57,312 nt of DNA from Accumulibacter sp. (GCF_023806565.1 NZ_JAMTDV010000131.1:5286-62597), one strand, 5' to 3'. Counted from the first letter of the stretch, positions 18,673 to 28,385 are shown. Numbers and translations: made by a program. Notes: generated by a model not told the origin, from the letters alone.

Positions 18673-18709
18673 CTCCCGGACGTGGCGGGGCTGCCACCCC
18701 GTCCGGGAG
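18673..18709. repeat. imperfect palindrome upstream of gmk
   Basis: CTCCCGGAC (18673-18681) pairs with GTCCGGGAG (18701-18709). Inside, TGGC (18683-18686) pairs with GCCA (18693-18696), with a CCCC bulge on one side. It lies in the 228-base divergent region between a small exported protein gene and gmk. It may be a dispersed palindromic repeat or a leader structure. Confidence 0.45.
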
Positions 18710-18818
18710 GGTCGATCAGCATCTGGCGAGGGTAACGCCGCGCAAAAGGTCGCCGATTGCCCGTCGATAGCACCGTGTGACGCGTACAATTGGCGCCTTG
18801 CCTTCCTGGAAGAGAAGC

Positions 18819-19427
18819 ATGAGCGGGCATCTCTACATTGTCACGGCGCCATCGGGCGCCGGCAAGACGACGCTGGTGCGCCTGCTGAGCGAGAACGATC
18901 CCGGCATCCGCGTGTCCATTTCTCACACTACGCGCGCGCCGCGTGTCGGTGAGCGAAATGGGTTGGAGTACCACTTCGTGGCCGTCGACGATTTCCTCGG
19001 TATGACCCGGAACAATGAATTTCTCGAGTGGGCAGAGGTGCATGGCAGCCATTACGGTACCGCACGACGGGGCGTCGAAACTGCGCTGCTGGCGGGAAAC
19101 GACGTCCTCCTCGAAATCGACTGGCAGGGGGCGCAGCAGGTGCGGAAGCAGTTCCCGGAGGCGATCGGCATCTTCATCCTGCCGCCATCGCTCGTCGACC
19201 TCGAACGCCGCCTTTGCGCGCGCGCGACCGACAGCGCCGAAACGATCGCCCGGCGTGTTGCCGCCGCCCGCGAAGAGATACGCCATTTGGCCGAATTCGA
19301 CTATGTTATTATCAATGATGACCTGCAGCGCGCGCTGCAAGATCTGTCCGCGGTGGTTCGCGCCACCCGACTCTGCTACGCTGCGCAGCGCCAGCGCCAT
19401 TCCATCCTGTTTGCAACACTGCTCTGA
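18819..19427 (+). CDS. gmk: guanylate kinase
   Basis: This 202-residue enzyme phosphorylates GMP to GDP with ATP. The P-loop APSGAGKT is at residues 9-16, SISHTTRAPRVGE binds GMP, and EIDWQGAQQV and the lid helix ARRVAAAREEI follow. ATG 18819 gives the standard length; an upstream GTG at 18777 would add 14 residues. TACAAT at 18785-18790 may be a -10 element. rpoZ follows after 18 bases and then spoT, the usual order. Confidence 0.95.
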   Translation: MSGHLYIVTAPSGAGKTTLVRLLSENDPGIRVSISHTTRAPRVGERNGLEYHFVAVDDFLGMTRNNEFLEWAEVHGSHYGTARRGVETALLAGNDVLLEIDWQGAQQVRKQFPEAIGIFILPPSLVDLERRLCARATDSAETIARRVAAAREEIRHLAEFDYVIINDDLQRALQDLSAVVRATRLCYAAQRQRHSILFATLL

Positions 19428-19445
19428 TTTCCCCGGGAGGTCCGC

Positions 19446-19652
19446 ATGGCAAGAGTAACCGTAGACGACTGTCTGCACCGCATTCCGAATCGTTTCCAGA
19501 TGACACTGGCGGCGACTTATCGCGCCCGTCAGATCACCGCTGGCGCATCACCGCTGGTCGACGCCGGCCGCGACAAGCCGACGGTGATCGCGCTGCGTGA
19601 AATCGCCGGTGGCCGGGTGGGTCTGGAGGTACTCAACCGCGGTCAGGCCTGA
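19446..19652 (+). CDS. rpoZ: RNA polymerase omega subunit
   Basis: This is the complete 68-residue omega subunit, starting [17 protein letters not shown] and containing the conserved ARQI and [11 protein letters not shown] segments. It helps RNA polymerase assembly and, in many proteobacteria, forms part of a ppGpp-binding site. It lies between gmk and spoT, with GGGAGG at 19434-19439 as ribosome-binding site. Confidence 0.96.
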   Translation: MARVTVDDCLHRIPNRFQMTLAATYRARQITAGASPLVDAGRDKPTVIALREIAGGRVGLEVLNRGQA

Positions 19653-19683
19653 GCTCGATCGCACGATTGCGCAGTGCGTGATC

Positions 19684-21891
19684 ATGGACCCTCCGGTTGA
19701 CGGGAGTGAATCCTCCACGGCATCGCCGGTGACCGAAGCCGCGCTGGTGCTTGCCGATCCCGAGGAAGATCCGGCGTATCAGGTCTTCATCGACAGCCTG
19801 AGCTATCTGCCGCCGGAAGAAGTCGACTGCGTGCGCGAGGCGTATCGCTTCAGCGAGCACGCACATCGCGGACAGAAGCGCCTGTCCGGCGAACCCTACA
19901 TCACCCATCCGCTGGCCGTCGCCGGGGCCATCGCGGAGTGGCAGATGGACGTCGAGGGCGTGGTGGCCGCGCTCCTGCACGACGTCATGGAGGATACCAG
20001 GGTCGGCAAGAGCGAGATCGCCGAGCGCTTTGGCAAACCGGTGGCCGATCTCGTCGATGGCCTGTCGAAGCTCGACAAGATCGAGTTTCAATCGCACGAG
20101 GAAGCGCAGGCCGAAAATTTTCGCAAGATGTTGATGGCCATGGCCCGCGATCTGCGCGTGGTGCTGATCAAGCTTGCCGATCGTCATCACAACCTGCAGA
20201 CGATGGCCGCGGTGCGTGCCGACAAGCGCCGCCGTATCGCGCGCGAGACCCTCGAAATCTACGCGCCGATTGCCGGGCGACTCGGTCTGAACAACATGTT
20301 CCGTGAGCTGCAGGACCTGTCCTTCAAGCTCATCTACCCGATGCGGGCGCGCGTTCTGGCGCGTGCTCTCAAGGCAGCTCGCGGCAACCGGCGCGAGCTC
20401 CTGTCGCGGATTCTCGACGGCATCAATGGCAGGCTGCAGGAAGCGAATGTCGAGGCGCGCGTCTTTGGTCGCGAAAAGAGCCTCTATTCGATCTATCGCA
20501 AGATGCTCGACAAGCGCCTGTCATTCTCGCAGGTGCTCGACGTGTATGGCTTTCGCGTGCTGGTGAAGGACGTCCCTACCGCCTATCTGGCACTCGGCGC
20601 ACTGCACGGGCTGTACAAGCCGGTACCCGGAAAGTTCAAGGACTACATCGCGATTCCCAAGCCCAACGGCTACCAGTCACTGCATACCACGCTGATCGGT
20701 CCGCATGGTACGCCGTTCGAGTTGCAGATTCGTACCGAGGCAATGGAGACGGTGGCGCAGGAAGGCATCGCCTCGCACTGGCTGTACAAGGACAGCGAGA
20801 CGCTCGGCGCCGATCTGCAGCAGAAGACGACCAAGTGGTTCCACTCGCTGCTCGACCTGCAGAGCGCGAGTGGCAATTCTTCCGAATTTCTGGAGCACGT
20901 CAAGGTCGATCTCTTCCCGCACGAGATTTACGTGTTTACCCCGAAGGGCAAGATCATCGCCTTGCCGCGTGGGGCGACGGCGGTCGACCTGGCTTACGCG
21001 GTGCACACCGACATCGGCAATCATTGCGTCGCCGCCCAAGTCAATTTCAAGCCGCAGCCGTTGCTGGCGGAATTGACCAACGGCGACCGGGTCGAAATCG
21101 TTACCGCTGCCGACGCGCATCCGAACCTGGCCTGGCTCAGTGTAGTCAGGACTGGCCGCGCGCGCAGCAAGATCCGCCATTATCTGAAGAGCGTCCAGCA
21201 CGACGAATCCACGGCGCTCGGCGAAAAGATGCTCGACCAGGAATTGCGGGCGCTCGGCGTGGCCGCCTCGGATCTGCCGGTGTCGAGTTGGAAGAATGTG
21301 CTGCGCGACTCCGGCAACAAGCTGATCAAGGAGGTCTATACCGACATCGGTCTGGGTTTTCGCCTGGCAGGTGTCGTCGCCCGGCGCCTGCTGGCGCGCG
21401 AGGAAAGCTCACCGCCGATCGAGAAACAGCCCGCTTCGCTGGTGATTCGCGGTACCGAGGGGATGGCCGTTCAGTTCGCGCCCTGCTGCCAGCCGATTCC
21501 GGGCGATCCGATCATTGGTTCGCTGTGGAAGGGCAAGGGTCTGGTCATCCATACCCACGATTGCCCCGCGATCCGCAAGGCGCGCAGTGTCAAGCCGACG
21601 AAGTGGATCGACGTCGAGTGGGAACCGGAGCCTGGCAAATTGTTCAGTGTACGCCTGCTGGTCATGGTGCATAACACGCTTGGCGCGCTCGGGCGGATTG
21701 CCACCGAGATCTCGCGTTCGGGAACGAACATCGAGCACGTCAATATGGAGGACAAGCATCCGGGCATGTACACCACGCTGCATTTCACCGTGCAGGTCGC
21801 CAGTCGCACTTCCCTGGCGCGTCTGATGCGCAGTCTGCGCCGTATTCCGGAGGTTGTCCGCATCACGCGGGATCAGGGGTTGACTGCTTGA
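19684..21891 (+). CDS. spoT: bifunctional (p)ppGpp synthetase/hydrolase (SpoT/Rel family)
   Basis: This 735-residue stringent-response enzyme has an intact HD hydrolase domain (HD at residues 99-100 in LLHDVMEDT). The synthetase domain contains RKMLDKR near residue 272, the basic motif of bifunctional enzymes, and YGFRVLV. A TGS domain (DLAYAVHTDIGNHC) and a C-terminal ACT domain (LGRIATEISRSGTNIEHVNM) follow. ATG 19684 is chosen; the reading frame is open further upstream but lacks homology. It forms an operon with gmk and rpoZ. Its stop overlaps the dadA TTG start. Confidence 0.94.
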   Translation: MDPPVDGSESSTASPVTEAALVLADPEEDPAYQVFIDSLSYLPPEEVDCVREAYRFSEHAHRGQKRLSGEPYITHPLAVAGAIAEWQMDVEGVVAALLHDVMEDTRVGKSEIAERFGKPVADLVDGLSKLDKIEFQSHEEAQAENFRKMLMAMARDLRVVLIKLADRHHNLQTMAAVRADKRRRIARETLEIYAPIAGRLGLNNMFRELQDLSFKLIYPMRARVLARALKAARGNRRELLSRILDGINGRLQEANVEARVFGREKSLYSIYRKMLDKRLSFSQVLDVYGFRVLVKDVPTAYLALGALHGLYKPVPGKFKDYIAIPKPNGYQSLHTTLIGPHGTPFELQIRTEAMETVAQEGIASHWLYKDSETLGADLQQKTTKWFHSLLDLQSASGNSSEFLEHVKVDLFPHEIYVFTPKGKIIALPRGATAVDLAYAVHTDIGNHCVAAQVNFKPQPLLAELTNGDRVEIVTAADAHPNLAWLSVVRTGRARSKIRHYLKSVQHDESTALGEKMLDQELRALGVAASDLPVSSWKNVLRDSGNKLIKEVYTDIGLGFRLAGVVARRLLAREESSPPIEKQPASLVIRGTEGMAVQFAPCCQPIPGDPIIGSLWKGKGLVIHTHDCPAIRKARSVKPTKWIDVEWEPEPGKLFSVRLLVMVHNTLGALGRIATEISRSGTNIEHVNMEDKHPGMYTTLHFTVQVASRTSLARLMRSLRRIPEVVRITRDQGLTA

Positions 21892-23123
21892 AGCTCGTCG
21901 TGCTCGGCGCCGGCGTCGTGGGAGTCAGCAGTGCGTGGTATCTGGCCAAGGCCGGCCATCAGGTGACGGTGCTCGAACGCCAGTCGGCTGCCGGGCTGGA
22001 AACGAGCTTCGCCAATGGAGGCCAGATTTCCGTTTCGCACGCCGAACCATGGTCGAACCCGCACGCACCCCTGCGTGCTCTGGCGTGGATGCGGCGCGAG
22101 GATGCGCCGCTGCTCTTTCGCCCGCGTCGGGACGCCGCCCTGCTCGACTGGAGTCTGCGCTTCCTGCGCGAGTGCACGCCGCGGCGAACGCGCGAGAACA
22201 TGCGGCAGATCGTCACCCTTGCCCTCTACAGCCGTCGCCAGCTGCAGGCCCTGCGCGCCGAGACCTCGCTCGCCTACGATCATCTCGAACGGGGCATCCT
22301 GCACGTATATACCGATCGCCGCGAGTTCGCGACCGCGATCCGGGCGGCCGCCGTCCTGCGCGAGTTTGGTTGCGAGCGACGAGCCGTCAGCGTCGATGAG
22401 TGTATCGCGATCGAGCCGGCGCTGGCTGCGGCGCGTTCGCTGCTGGTTGGCGGCGACTTCACGGCTGCCGACGAATCAGGCGACGCGCATCGCTTCACGC
22501 AGCAGCTGGCGGCGCTGTGTGTCGAACGCGGCGTCGTTTTCCGCTATGGCGTCGCGGTCGACAGGCTGACCCCCTCCGGTGGACGGGTGAGCGCGGTAAC
22601 GGCCGGCGGCGAGTCGTACCATGCCGACGCCTACGTCGTCGCGCTCGGCAGTTACACTCCCCTCCTGCTGCGCCCGCTCGGCCTGCGCTTGCCGATCTAT
22701 CCGGCGAAGGGGTATTCGGCGACGCTGCCGCTTGGCGCCGACAGCATCGCGCCGAGTGTCAGCCTGACCGACGACGGTCACAAGCTGGTCTTTTCGCGCC
22801 TCGGCCAGCGCCTGCGCATCGCCGGCACCGCGGAGTTCAACGGCTACGACCGCGAACTCAACAAGGTGCGCTGCGCCGCGCTGATGAATCGGGCAAACCA
22901 GCTTTTCCCGGCTTTGCGGCCGGCTGGCGAACCTCAGTTCTGGTGCGGCCTGCGCCCGGCGACGCCGTCCAACGTGCCCTTGATCGGGCGTTCGGCAATT
23001 CCCAATCTGTATCTCAACAGCGGTCACGGCACGCTCGGTTGGACGATGGCCTGCGGATCGGGCGCTGCCCTGGCCGACATCGTCAGCGGCCGTACGCCCG
23101 AGCCGTCGTTTCGATTTCTCTGA
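21888..23123 (+). CDS. dadA: D-amino acid dehydrogenase (DadA-like FAD oxidoreductase)
   Basis: This 411-residue flavoprotein oxidises D-amino acids to 2-oxo acids and passes electrons to the respiratory chain. The Rossmann motif GAGVVGVSSAWYLAKAGHQVTVLE is at the N terminus (a single residue run longer than needed: GAGVVG). FANGGQIS, a DadA hallmark, and the C-terminal GHGTLGWTMACGSG are visible. The start is a TTG at 21888 overlapping the spoT TGA stop (TTGA), so translation is likely coupled. No alanine racemase gene is adjacent. Confidence 0.87.
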   Translation: MKLVVLGAGVVGVSSAWYLAKAGHQVTVLERQSAAGLETSFANGGQISVSHAEPWSNPHAPLRALAWMRREDAPLLFRPRRDAALLDWSLRFLRECTPRRTRENMRQIVTLALYSRRQLQALRAETSLAYDHLERGILHVYTDRREFATAIRAAAVLREFGCERRAVSVDECIAIEPALAAARSLLVGGDFTAADESGDAHRFTQQLAALCVERGVVFRYGVAVDRLTPSGGRVSAVTAGGESYHADAYVVALGSYTPLLLRPLGLRLPIYPAKGYSATLPLGADSIAPSVSLTDDGHKLVFSRLGQRLRIAGTAEFNGYDRELNKVRCAALMNRANQLFPALRPAGEPQFWCGLRPATPSNVPLIGRSAIPNLYLNSGHGTLGWTMACGSGAALADIVSGRTPEPSFRFL

Positions 23124-23222
23124 GTCTGCCGCGGGCGAACGATGTGCATGCGAGACGCCCGCCGCTTCTCCCCCGGCGCTGCACGCTGTCCGGTGGCGTG
23201 CGGTCGACGCTGATCCGTCGTC

Positions 23223-24011
23223 ATGCTGACCGATACCCATTGCCACCTCGCCGCGGCCGAATTTGCGGCGGATCGCGGCGAACTGGTGGCGGCGGCGCGA
23301 GCAGCCGGGGTATCGCGTATCGTCGTTCCGGCCGTCGAGCGGGCGAACTTCGCCGAAGTGCGTGACTGTTGCACGCGCTACGCCGGATGCGCGCCGGCGT
23401 ACGGGATCCACCCGCTCTGCGTGGCGCAGGCGGACGAAACGCAGCTCGCCGATCTGCGTGACTGGATCGCACAATCTGCGGCCGGGCCGCAACGGGTGGT
23501 GGCAGTGGGGGAGATCGGCCTCGACTTTTTCATTGCCGAGCCGGATGTCGAACGGCAGGAGCACTTTTTCGTCGAACAACTGAAAATTGCGCGCGATGCA
23601 CAGTTGCCGGTGCTGCTGCACGTCCGCCGCGCGGTCGATCGGGTGCTCAGGAATCTGCGCCGGATCCGGGTACCGGGTGGCATCGCGCACGCCTTCAACG
23701 GCAGTCGCCAGCAGGCCGACGAGTTCATCGGGCTGGGTTTCAAGCTCGGCTTCGGCGGTTCGCTGACCTTTCGCGGATCACGGCGGATCCGCGAGCTGGC
23801 GGCTGCCCTGCCGCTGGCTTCGATCGTGCTCGAAACGGACGCTCCGGACATGCCGCCGGCCTGGCTGGGCGGCAGCCGGAACACACCCGCGCAGTTGTCG
23901 GGGATCGCCAGAATGCTCGCCGAGTTGCGCGGAATCGATGTGGCCGATCTGGCGATGGCGACGTCGGTCAATGCCGGGGTGGTGCTCCCTCGGTTGCGTT
24001 CGCTCGATTGA
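23223..24011 (+). CDS. TatD family metal-dependent hydrolase
   Basis: This 262-residue TIM-barrel hydrolase starts MLTDTHCHL, giving the first metal-binding HxH pair. VGEIGLDFF holds the bridging glutamate, LLHVRRAVDRVL the next His, and LETDAPDMPP the catalytic Asp. Members act as metal-dependent nucleases (3'-5' DNase activity in TatD). The closest subtype may be YjjV-like, but I do not assign it. It lies 99 bases after dadA. Confidence 0.85.
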   Translation: MLTDTHCHLAAAEFAADRGELVAAARAAGVSRIVVPAVERANFAEVRDCCTRYAGCAPAYGIHPLCVAQADETQLADLRDWIAQSAAGPQRVVAVGEIGLDFFIAEPDVERQEHFFVEQLKIARDAQLPVLLHVRRAVDRVLRNLRRIRVPGGIAHAFNGSRQQADEFIGLGFKLGFGGSLTFRGSRRIRELAAALPLASIVLETDAPDMPPAWLGGSRNTPAQLSGIARMLAELRGIDVADLAMATSVNAGVVLPRLRSLD

Positions 24012-24149
24012 TCGGTTAGGGTACGGCCTGACGGCCCCGGGCCAGCCACTCTGTGCAGCGTGGTCGGGCGACGGGCCAGCACAAGAATAATCCGTGGCCA
24101 GGCTCACCAATATTCGAAAGGCATCGTGCCGAAGGTCGGCGCCCTCCCC

Positions 24150-24911
24150 ATGAAAAATCGCTTCGAACCCCCCGTTGCCGCCTGCGTCGCGGTCAAGAAG
24201 GCGCTGCCGAGCGTTCCCCACTATCTGCAGGCGCATTACTGGTGGGCCTATGTTCATCCGCGAGCGGTGCATGTCTTCGAACGGCAGTGGCTCGTCAATC
24301 TGATTCTCTGGGGAAACTACAAGCGCCTGTGCAACGCGGTGCTGCAAGCGTATGGCAACCATCTGCCCGGGCGTACGCTGCAGATCGCCTGTGCCTATGG
24401 CGATCTGACGCCGCGCCTGGCCGCCTGTGTGGCTCCGGGGGGAGCACTGGAAATCATCGATATCCTCCCGATCCAGCTGGAGAATCTCGCTGGCAAACTG
24501 GCTGCCGCCGCCCCGATCAAGCTGCACTGCATGGATTCCGCGGCGCTGACGTTTGCCGACGCGAGTTTCGACCGGGCCTTGCTGTTTTTTCTCCTGCACG
24601 AACAGCCGCAGGCAGTACGTGAAAGGACGTTGGCGGAAGCGTTTCGGGTGGTCCGCCCCGGCGGTACGCTGACCATCGTCGATTATGCGCCGCCGAGCCG
24701 CTTCAACCCGTTGCGCTATTTCTGGACGCCGGTTCTCGATCGGCTCGAACCATTTGCCCGTGACCTTTTCAGTGAGGAAATCGCCGCCTGGTTGCCGAAG
24801 GACCGGAATTTCTCCCGGGTCGACGAGCAGCGCTTCTTTGGTGGCATGTATCAGATGTTGACGCTCAAGGTTGCCGAAGCACGACCGATCGGCAAGCCGG
24901 CGAGTCGATAA
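24150..24911 (+). CDS. rquA: RquA-type rhodoquinone biosynthesis protein
   Basis: This 253-residue protein has the overall fold of class I SAM methyltransferases but carries the signature of RquA, which converts ubiquinone to rhodoquinone. Visible hallmarks are SVPHYLQAHYWWAYVHPRAV, FERQWLVNLILWGNYKRL, DILPIQLENL and LLFFLLHEQP, which match my recollection of Rhodospirillum rubrum RquA. The canonical glycine-rich SAM motif (E/DxGxGxG) is replaced by IACAYGD, as expected for RquA. ATG 24150 gives the usual length; a GTG at 24060 is an alternative. It lies 85 bases upstream of frdA on the same strand, pointing to a shared anaerobic role. Confidence rests on motif recall, not a search. Confidence 0.83.
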   Translation: MKNRFEPPVAACVAVKKALPSVPHYLQAHYWWAYVHPRAVHVFERQWLVNLILWGNYKRLCNAVLQAYGNHLPGRTLQIACAYGDLTPRLAACVAPGGALEIIDILPIQLENLAGKLAAAAPIKLHCMDSAALTFADASFDRALLFFLLHEQPQAVRERTLAEAFRVVRPGGTLTIVDYAPPSRFNPLRYFWTPVLDRLEPFARDLFSEEIAAWLPKDRNFSRVDEQRFFGGMYQMLTLKVAEARPIGKPASR

Positions 24912-24996
24912 TCGGCTGGCCCTGCCGGAATTTTCTGCCAGGGCTTCTCGGACGTTGGTCGTGCCGGGGGATTCCCGGTGCGAGAAAGGATGAAGC

Positions 24997-26784
24997 ATGG
25001 AGACATACAAGGCAGACGTGGTGATCGTCGGTGGTGGCGGGGCAGGCCTGCGGGCGGCAATTGCCGTCGCCGAGTCCGATCCCACGCTGAAGATCGCCCT
25101 GGTCTCGAAGGTCTATCCGATGCGCAGTCACACCGTTGCCGCCGAAGGCGGATCGGCGGGGGTCAAACAGCAGACGGACAGCCTCGAGTACCATTTCAAC
25201 GATACGGTGGGTGGTGGCGACTGGTTGTGCGAGCAGGACGTGGTCGAGTACTTCGTGGCGCACTGCACCGAAGAGCTGACCCAGCTCGAGCACTGGGGTT
25301 GCCCCTGGAGCCGTACTCCCGACGGACACGTCAACGTGCGTGCCTTCGGCGGCATGAAGATCGAGCGCACCTGGTTCGCGGCCGACAAGACCGGCTTCCA
25401 CATGCTGCACACGCTGTTTCAGACATCGATCAAGTATCCGGCGATCAAGCGCTTCGACGAGCATTTCTGCGTTGACCTGGTGGTCGAGGACGGACGGGTG
25501 CAGGGTGTCGTCGCGATCGAGATCGCGACCGGCGAATTCACGCTGGTCGAAGCGCGGTCGGTGATCATCGCCACCGGTGGTGCCGGCCGGGTATTCCGCG
25601 AGAATACCAACGGTGGCGTGGTGACCGGTGACGGCATGGCGCTGGCGTACCGCCACGGTGTGCCGCTGCGTGACATGGAGTTCGTCCAGTATCACCCGAC
25701 CTGCATGCCCGGAACCGGATTGCTGTTTACCGAAGCATGCCGTGGCGAAGGCGGATTCCTGGTCAACAAGGATGGGTATCGTTATCTGCAGGATTATGGT
25801 CTTGGTCCGGCCGAGCCCCTGCCACGCAACAAGTTCATGGAGCTCGGACCGCGCGACCGCCTCAGTCAGGCGTTCTGGTACGAGCAGCAGAAGGGCCGCA
25901 CGATCGAAGGGCCGCACGGTTCGGTGGTGCATCTCGACCTGCGCCACCTCGGTGAGGCGAAACTGCGCGAGCGCCTGCCGCAGATCTACGAACTGGCCGA
26001 ACAGTTTCTCGGGGTCGATCCGGCGCGTACGCCGATCCCGGTGCGTCCGGCAGTGCATTACACGATGGGCGGAATTCTCGTCGACGGCCGCTGCGCGTCG
26101 CCGCTGCCGGGCCTGTATGCGGCGGGCGAGTGTTCGAGCGTAGGCATCCATGGTGCCAACCGGCTCGGTTCGAATTCGCTTTCCGAACTCTGCGTGTTTG
26201 GCAAGGTGGCGGGAGTCGAAGCCGCGCGCTTCGCAAAGTCGGCGGGACCAGGCAATTCGACGAGCCTGCAGAAACAGGCGCGGGCCGTCGAGCAAAGAGT
26301 CATGGCCCTCAAGCAGAAGACCGGTGGCAACGAACGCATCGCGACGCTGCGCAAGGAAATGGCGCAGACCATGGAGGACGGCTGCGGCATCTACCGCCTC
26401 GCCGAAACCATGCAGAAGACCTGCGACAAGCTTGACGAACTCAAGGCGCGCTTCAAGAACGTCAATGTCGAGGACAAGTCGAGCGTATGGAATACCGAGT
26501 GGCTGCTGGCGATCGAACTCGAATACCAACTCGACGTCGCGCAGACGATGGCCTACTCGGCGCTGCACCGGCGCGAGTCGCGCGGCGCGCACCAGCGGCT
26601 CGACGGTTTCGAGCAGCGTGACGATGTCAACTTCCTGAAGCACTCGCAGGCGCACTATGTCGCTGACGGCGCTCCGCGCATCGACTACGGCCCTGTCAAG
26701 ATCACCAAGTCGCAGCCCGGCACTCGCGCCTATGGCGCTGCGGGCGAAAAGGCGGAGCAGGAAAGGAAGGCGTCCCATGGCTGA
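24997..26784 (+). CDS. frdA: fumarate reductase flavoprotein subunit FrdA
   Basis: This 595-residue catalytic subunit reduces fumarate to succinate with covalently bound FAD. The FAD motif [14 protein letters not shown] starts near residue 8 and the FAD-linking histidine is H45 in [11 protein letters not shown]. Substrate-site motifs [21 protein letters not shown] (around residues 230-250) and [11 protein letters not shown] are intact. It is assigned to FrdA rather than SdhA because the operon encodes E. coli-type FrdC and FrdD anchors. GAAAGGA precedes the start. frdB overlaps its last 8 bases. rquA lies just upstream. Confidence 0.93.
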   Translation: METYKADVVIVGGGGAGLRAAIAVAESDPTLKIALVSKVYPMRSHTVAAEGGSAGVKQQTDSLEYHFNDTVGGGDWLCEQDVVEYFVAHCTEELTQLEHWGCPWSRTPDGHVNVRAFGGMKIERTWFAADKTGFHMLHTLFQTSIKYPAIKRFDEHFCVDLVVEDGRVQGVVAIEIATGEFTLVEARSVIIATGGAGRVFRENTNGGVVTGDGMALAYRHGVPLRDMEFVQYHPTCMPGTGLLFTEACRGEGGFLVNKDGYRYLQDYGLGPAEPLPRNKFMELGPRDRLSQAFWYEQQKGRTIEGPHGSVVHLDLRHLGEAKLRERLPQIYELAEQFLGVDPARTPIPVRPAVHYTMGGILVDGRCASPLPGLYAAGECSSVGIHGANRLGSNSLSELCVFGKVAGVEAARFAKSAGPGNSTSLQKQARAVEQRVMALKQKTGGNERIATLRKEMAQTMEDGCGIYRLAETMQKTCDKLDELKARFKNVNVEDKSSVWNTEWLLAIELEYQLDVAQTMAYSALHRRESRGAHQRLDGFEQRDDVNFLKHSQAHYVADGAPRIDYGPVKITKSQPGTRAYGAAGEKAEQERKASHG

Positions 26785-27526
26785 AAAGACGATCGAAATC
26801 GAAGTTCTGCGCTACCACCCGGAGAAGGACAGGGAGCCGCACCGACAGGTCTTCGAAGTGCCGTTCACCGATGACATGTCGGTCCTGCAAGGAGTGCAGT
26901 ACATCAAGGATTACCTCGACGGCTCGCTGAGCTTCCGCTGGTCGTGCCGGATGGCAATCTGCGGCAGTTGTGGCATGATGATCAACGGCATTCCGAGCCT
27001 GTCCTGCCAGACATTTCTGCGCGACTATTATCCGGCCAGGGTGCGGGTCGAGGCGCTGTCGCATTTCCCGATCGAGCGCGACCTGGTGATCAGCATGGAT
27101 GGCTTCATTGAGAAGCTGGAGAGCATTCAGCCGTACATCATTCCGAAGGAGCCTCGCACGCTGGAGCAGGGCGAGTACCTGCAGACGCCGGAGCAGCTCG
27201 ACGCCTACGAGCAGTTCAGTTCGTGCATCAACTGCCTGCTGTGTTACGCCGCCTGTCCGCAATTCGGCCTCAACCCGGATTTCGTCGGGCCGGCAGCGAT
27301 CGCCCTGCTGCATCGCTACAACGTCGATTCACGCGACGGCGCCAAGGCGGAACGCATGGAACTGGTCAATTCCGAGGAAGGCGTATTCAACTGCACGGCG
27401 GTGGGCTACTGTTCGGAAGTCTGTCCGAAGCACGTCGACCCGGCCAACGCGGTCAATCAGAACAAGACCAACAGTGCGGCCGACTACTTTCTGCGATTTC
27501 TCGCTCCGAAGGGAGGTGCCAAGTGA
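26777..27526 (+). CDS. frdB: fumarate reductase iron-sulfur subunit FrdB
   Basis: This 249-residue electron-transfer subunit carries three Fe-S clusters. The [2Fe-2S] ligands are in [12 protein letters not shown] and a later SCQTF. The [4Fe-4S] motif is [12 protein letters not shown] and the [3Fe-4S] ligands include [13 protein letters not shown]. It connects the flavin of FrdA with the quinol site at the membrane. ATG 26777 overlaps the frdA end by 8 bases. The stop overlaps the frdC GTG start. Confidence 0.94.
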   Translation: MAEKTIEIEVLRYHPEKDREPHRQVFEVPFTDDMSVLQGVQYIKDYLDGSLSFRWSCRMAICGSCGMMINGIPSLSCQTFLRDYYPARVRVEALSHFPIERDLVISMDGFIEKLESIQPYIIPKEPRTLEQGEYLQTPEQLDAYEQFSSCINCLLCYAACPQFGLNPDFVGPAAIALLHRYNVDSRDGAKAERMELVNSEEGVFNCTAVGYCSEVCPKHVDPANAVNQNKTNSAADYFLRFLAPKGGAK

Positions 27527-27921
27527 GCAAGCGTCGTCCCTATGTTCGCTCGATGGACGGTTGGTGGCGGAAGAATCCCTATTTCGTCGAGTACATGATT
27601 CACGAGGGAACAGCCCTCTTCGTCGCCGCTTACGCCGGCATTCTGCTGACCGGGCTGTTGCGCCTGGCGCAGGGTGAAGCTGCCTGGAATGCCTGGCTGA
27701 GCGCGCTGCAGAATCCGTGGTACATCTGCTTTCATCTGCTGGCCCTGGCCGCGCTGACTTACCACACCTACACGTGGTTCAAGATCATGCCGCGCACGAT
27801 GCCACCGGTGATTGTCGGTGGTCAGCGTCTCTCGGCCTGGGCGATCACCGGCAGCGGTCTGGCGGTGGCCACCGCTGCCTGTTTCGGCCTGCTTGCTGTG
27901 GTATGGGGGATGGCACGATGA
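27523..27921 (+). CDS. frdC: fumarate reductase membrane anchor FrdC
   Basis: This 132-residue integral membrane subunit has three hydrophobic segments. The start KRRPYVRSM and the segment [15 protein letters not shown] align with E. coli FrdC, including the glutamate implicated in quinol binding. It is of the heme-free two-anchor type. The start is GTG 27523, overlapping the frdB stop (GTGA), with GGGAGG at 27511-27516. With FrdD it forms the quinol site; given rquA upstream, rhodoquinol is the likely donor. Confidence 0.92.
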   Translation: MSKRRPYVRSMDGWWRKNPYFVEYMIHEGTALFVAAYAGILLTGLLRLAQGEAAWNAWLSALQNPWYICFHLLALAALTYHTYTWFKIMPRTMPPVIVGGQRLSAWAITGSGLAVATAACFGLLAVVWGMAR

Positions 27922-28286
27922 AACAAGAGCGCAAACGTTCCAATGCACCGATCTTCTGGGCGCTGTTCGGCGCTGGCGGCATGCTCTCGGCGCTGTTCGG
28001 GCCGATGCTGGTGTTCATCACCGGCCTTGCGGTTCCGCTCGGACTGCTGCTGCCGGCCGACACCATGAGCTACCCGCACATGCTCGCTTTCGCCCGGAAC
28101 TGGCTCGGCAAGGGCTTCATTTTCGCGATCATCGCGTTGTTTCTCTGGCACGCAGCGCACCGCATCTTCCACAGCTTGCACGATATTGGCATTCATGCCG
28201 GGACGGGCGCGAAGCTGATCTGCTACGGGCTGGCGATGCTGGGAACGGTACTCGCTGCCTACGCGCTGCTGGCCATCGGTTTCTAG
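27918..28286 (+). CDS. frdD: fumarate reductase membrane anchor FrdD
   Basis: This 122-residue integral membrane subunit has three hydrophobic segments. The N-terminal APIFWALFGAGGMLSALFGP and the HRIFHSLHDIGIH segment match E. coli FrdD. It completes the quinol:fumarate reductase complex. ATG 27918 overlaps the frdC stop by 4 bases. The gene converges on ycgR, with a hairpin between the two. Confidence 0.93.
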   Translation: MKQERKRSNAPIFWALFGAGGMLSALFGPMLVFITGLAVPLGLLLPADTMSYPHMLAFARNWLGKGFIFAIIALFLWHAAHRIFHSLHDIGIHAGTGAKLICYGLAMLGTVLAAYALLAIGF

Positions 28287-28354
28287 GCGGGCGGAGGCTG
28301 TGCGGCCGCTGCATACTGCAGCAGCGACCACGAACAATGCGACGAGAAAGCGAT

Positions 28355-28383
28355 CTGCCGGCGGCCGAAGCTGTCGCCGGCAG
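28355..28383. terminator. hairpin between convergent frdD and ycgR
   Basis: CTGCCGGCG (28355-28363) pairs with CGCCGGCAG (28375-28383) around an 11-base loop. It sits directly before the ycgR stop (28386) and 70 bases after the frdD stop. There is no T-run on either side. It may limit read-through between the convergent genes. Confidence 0.4.
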
Positions 28384-28385
28384 CG

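Noticed and set aside
24012-24149. FNR-type operator before rquA
   Set aside because: Only a TTGAT half-site is visible at the end of tatD; the second half is missing.
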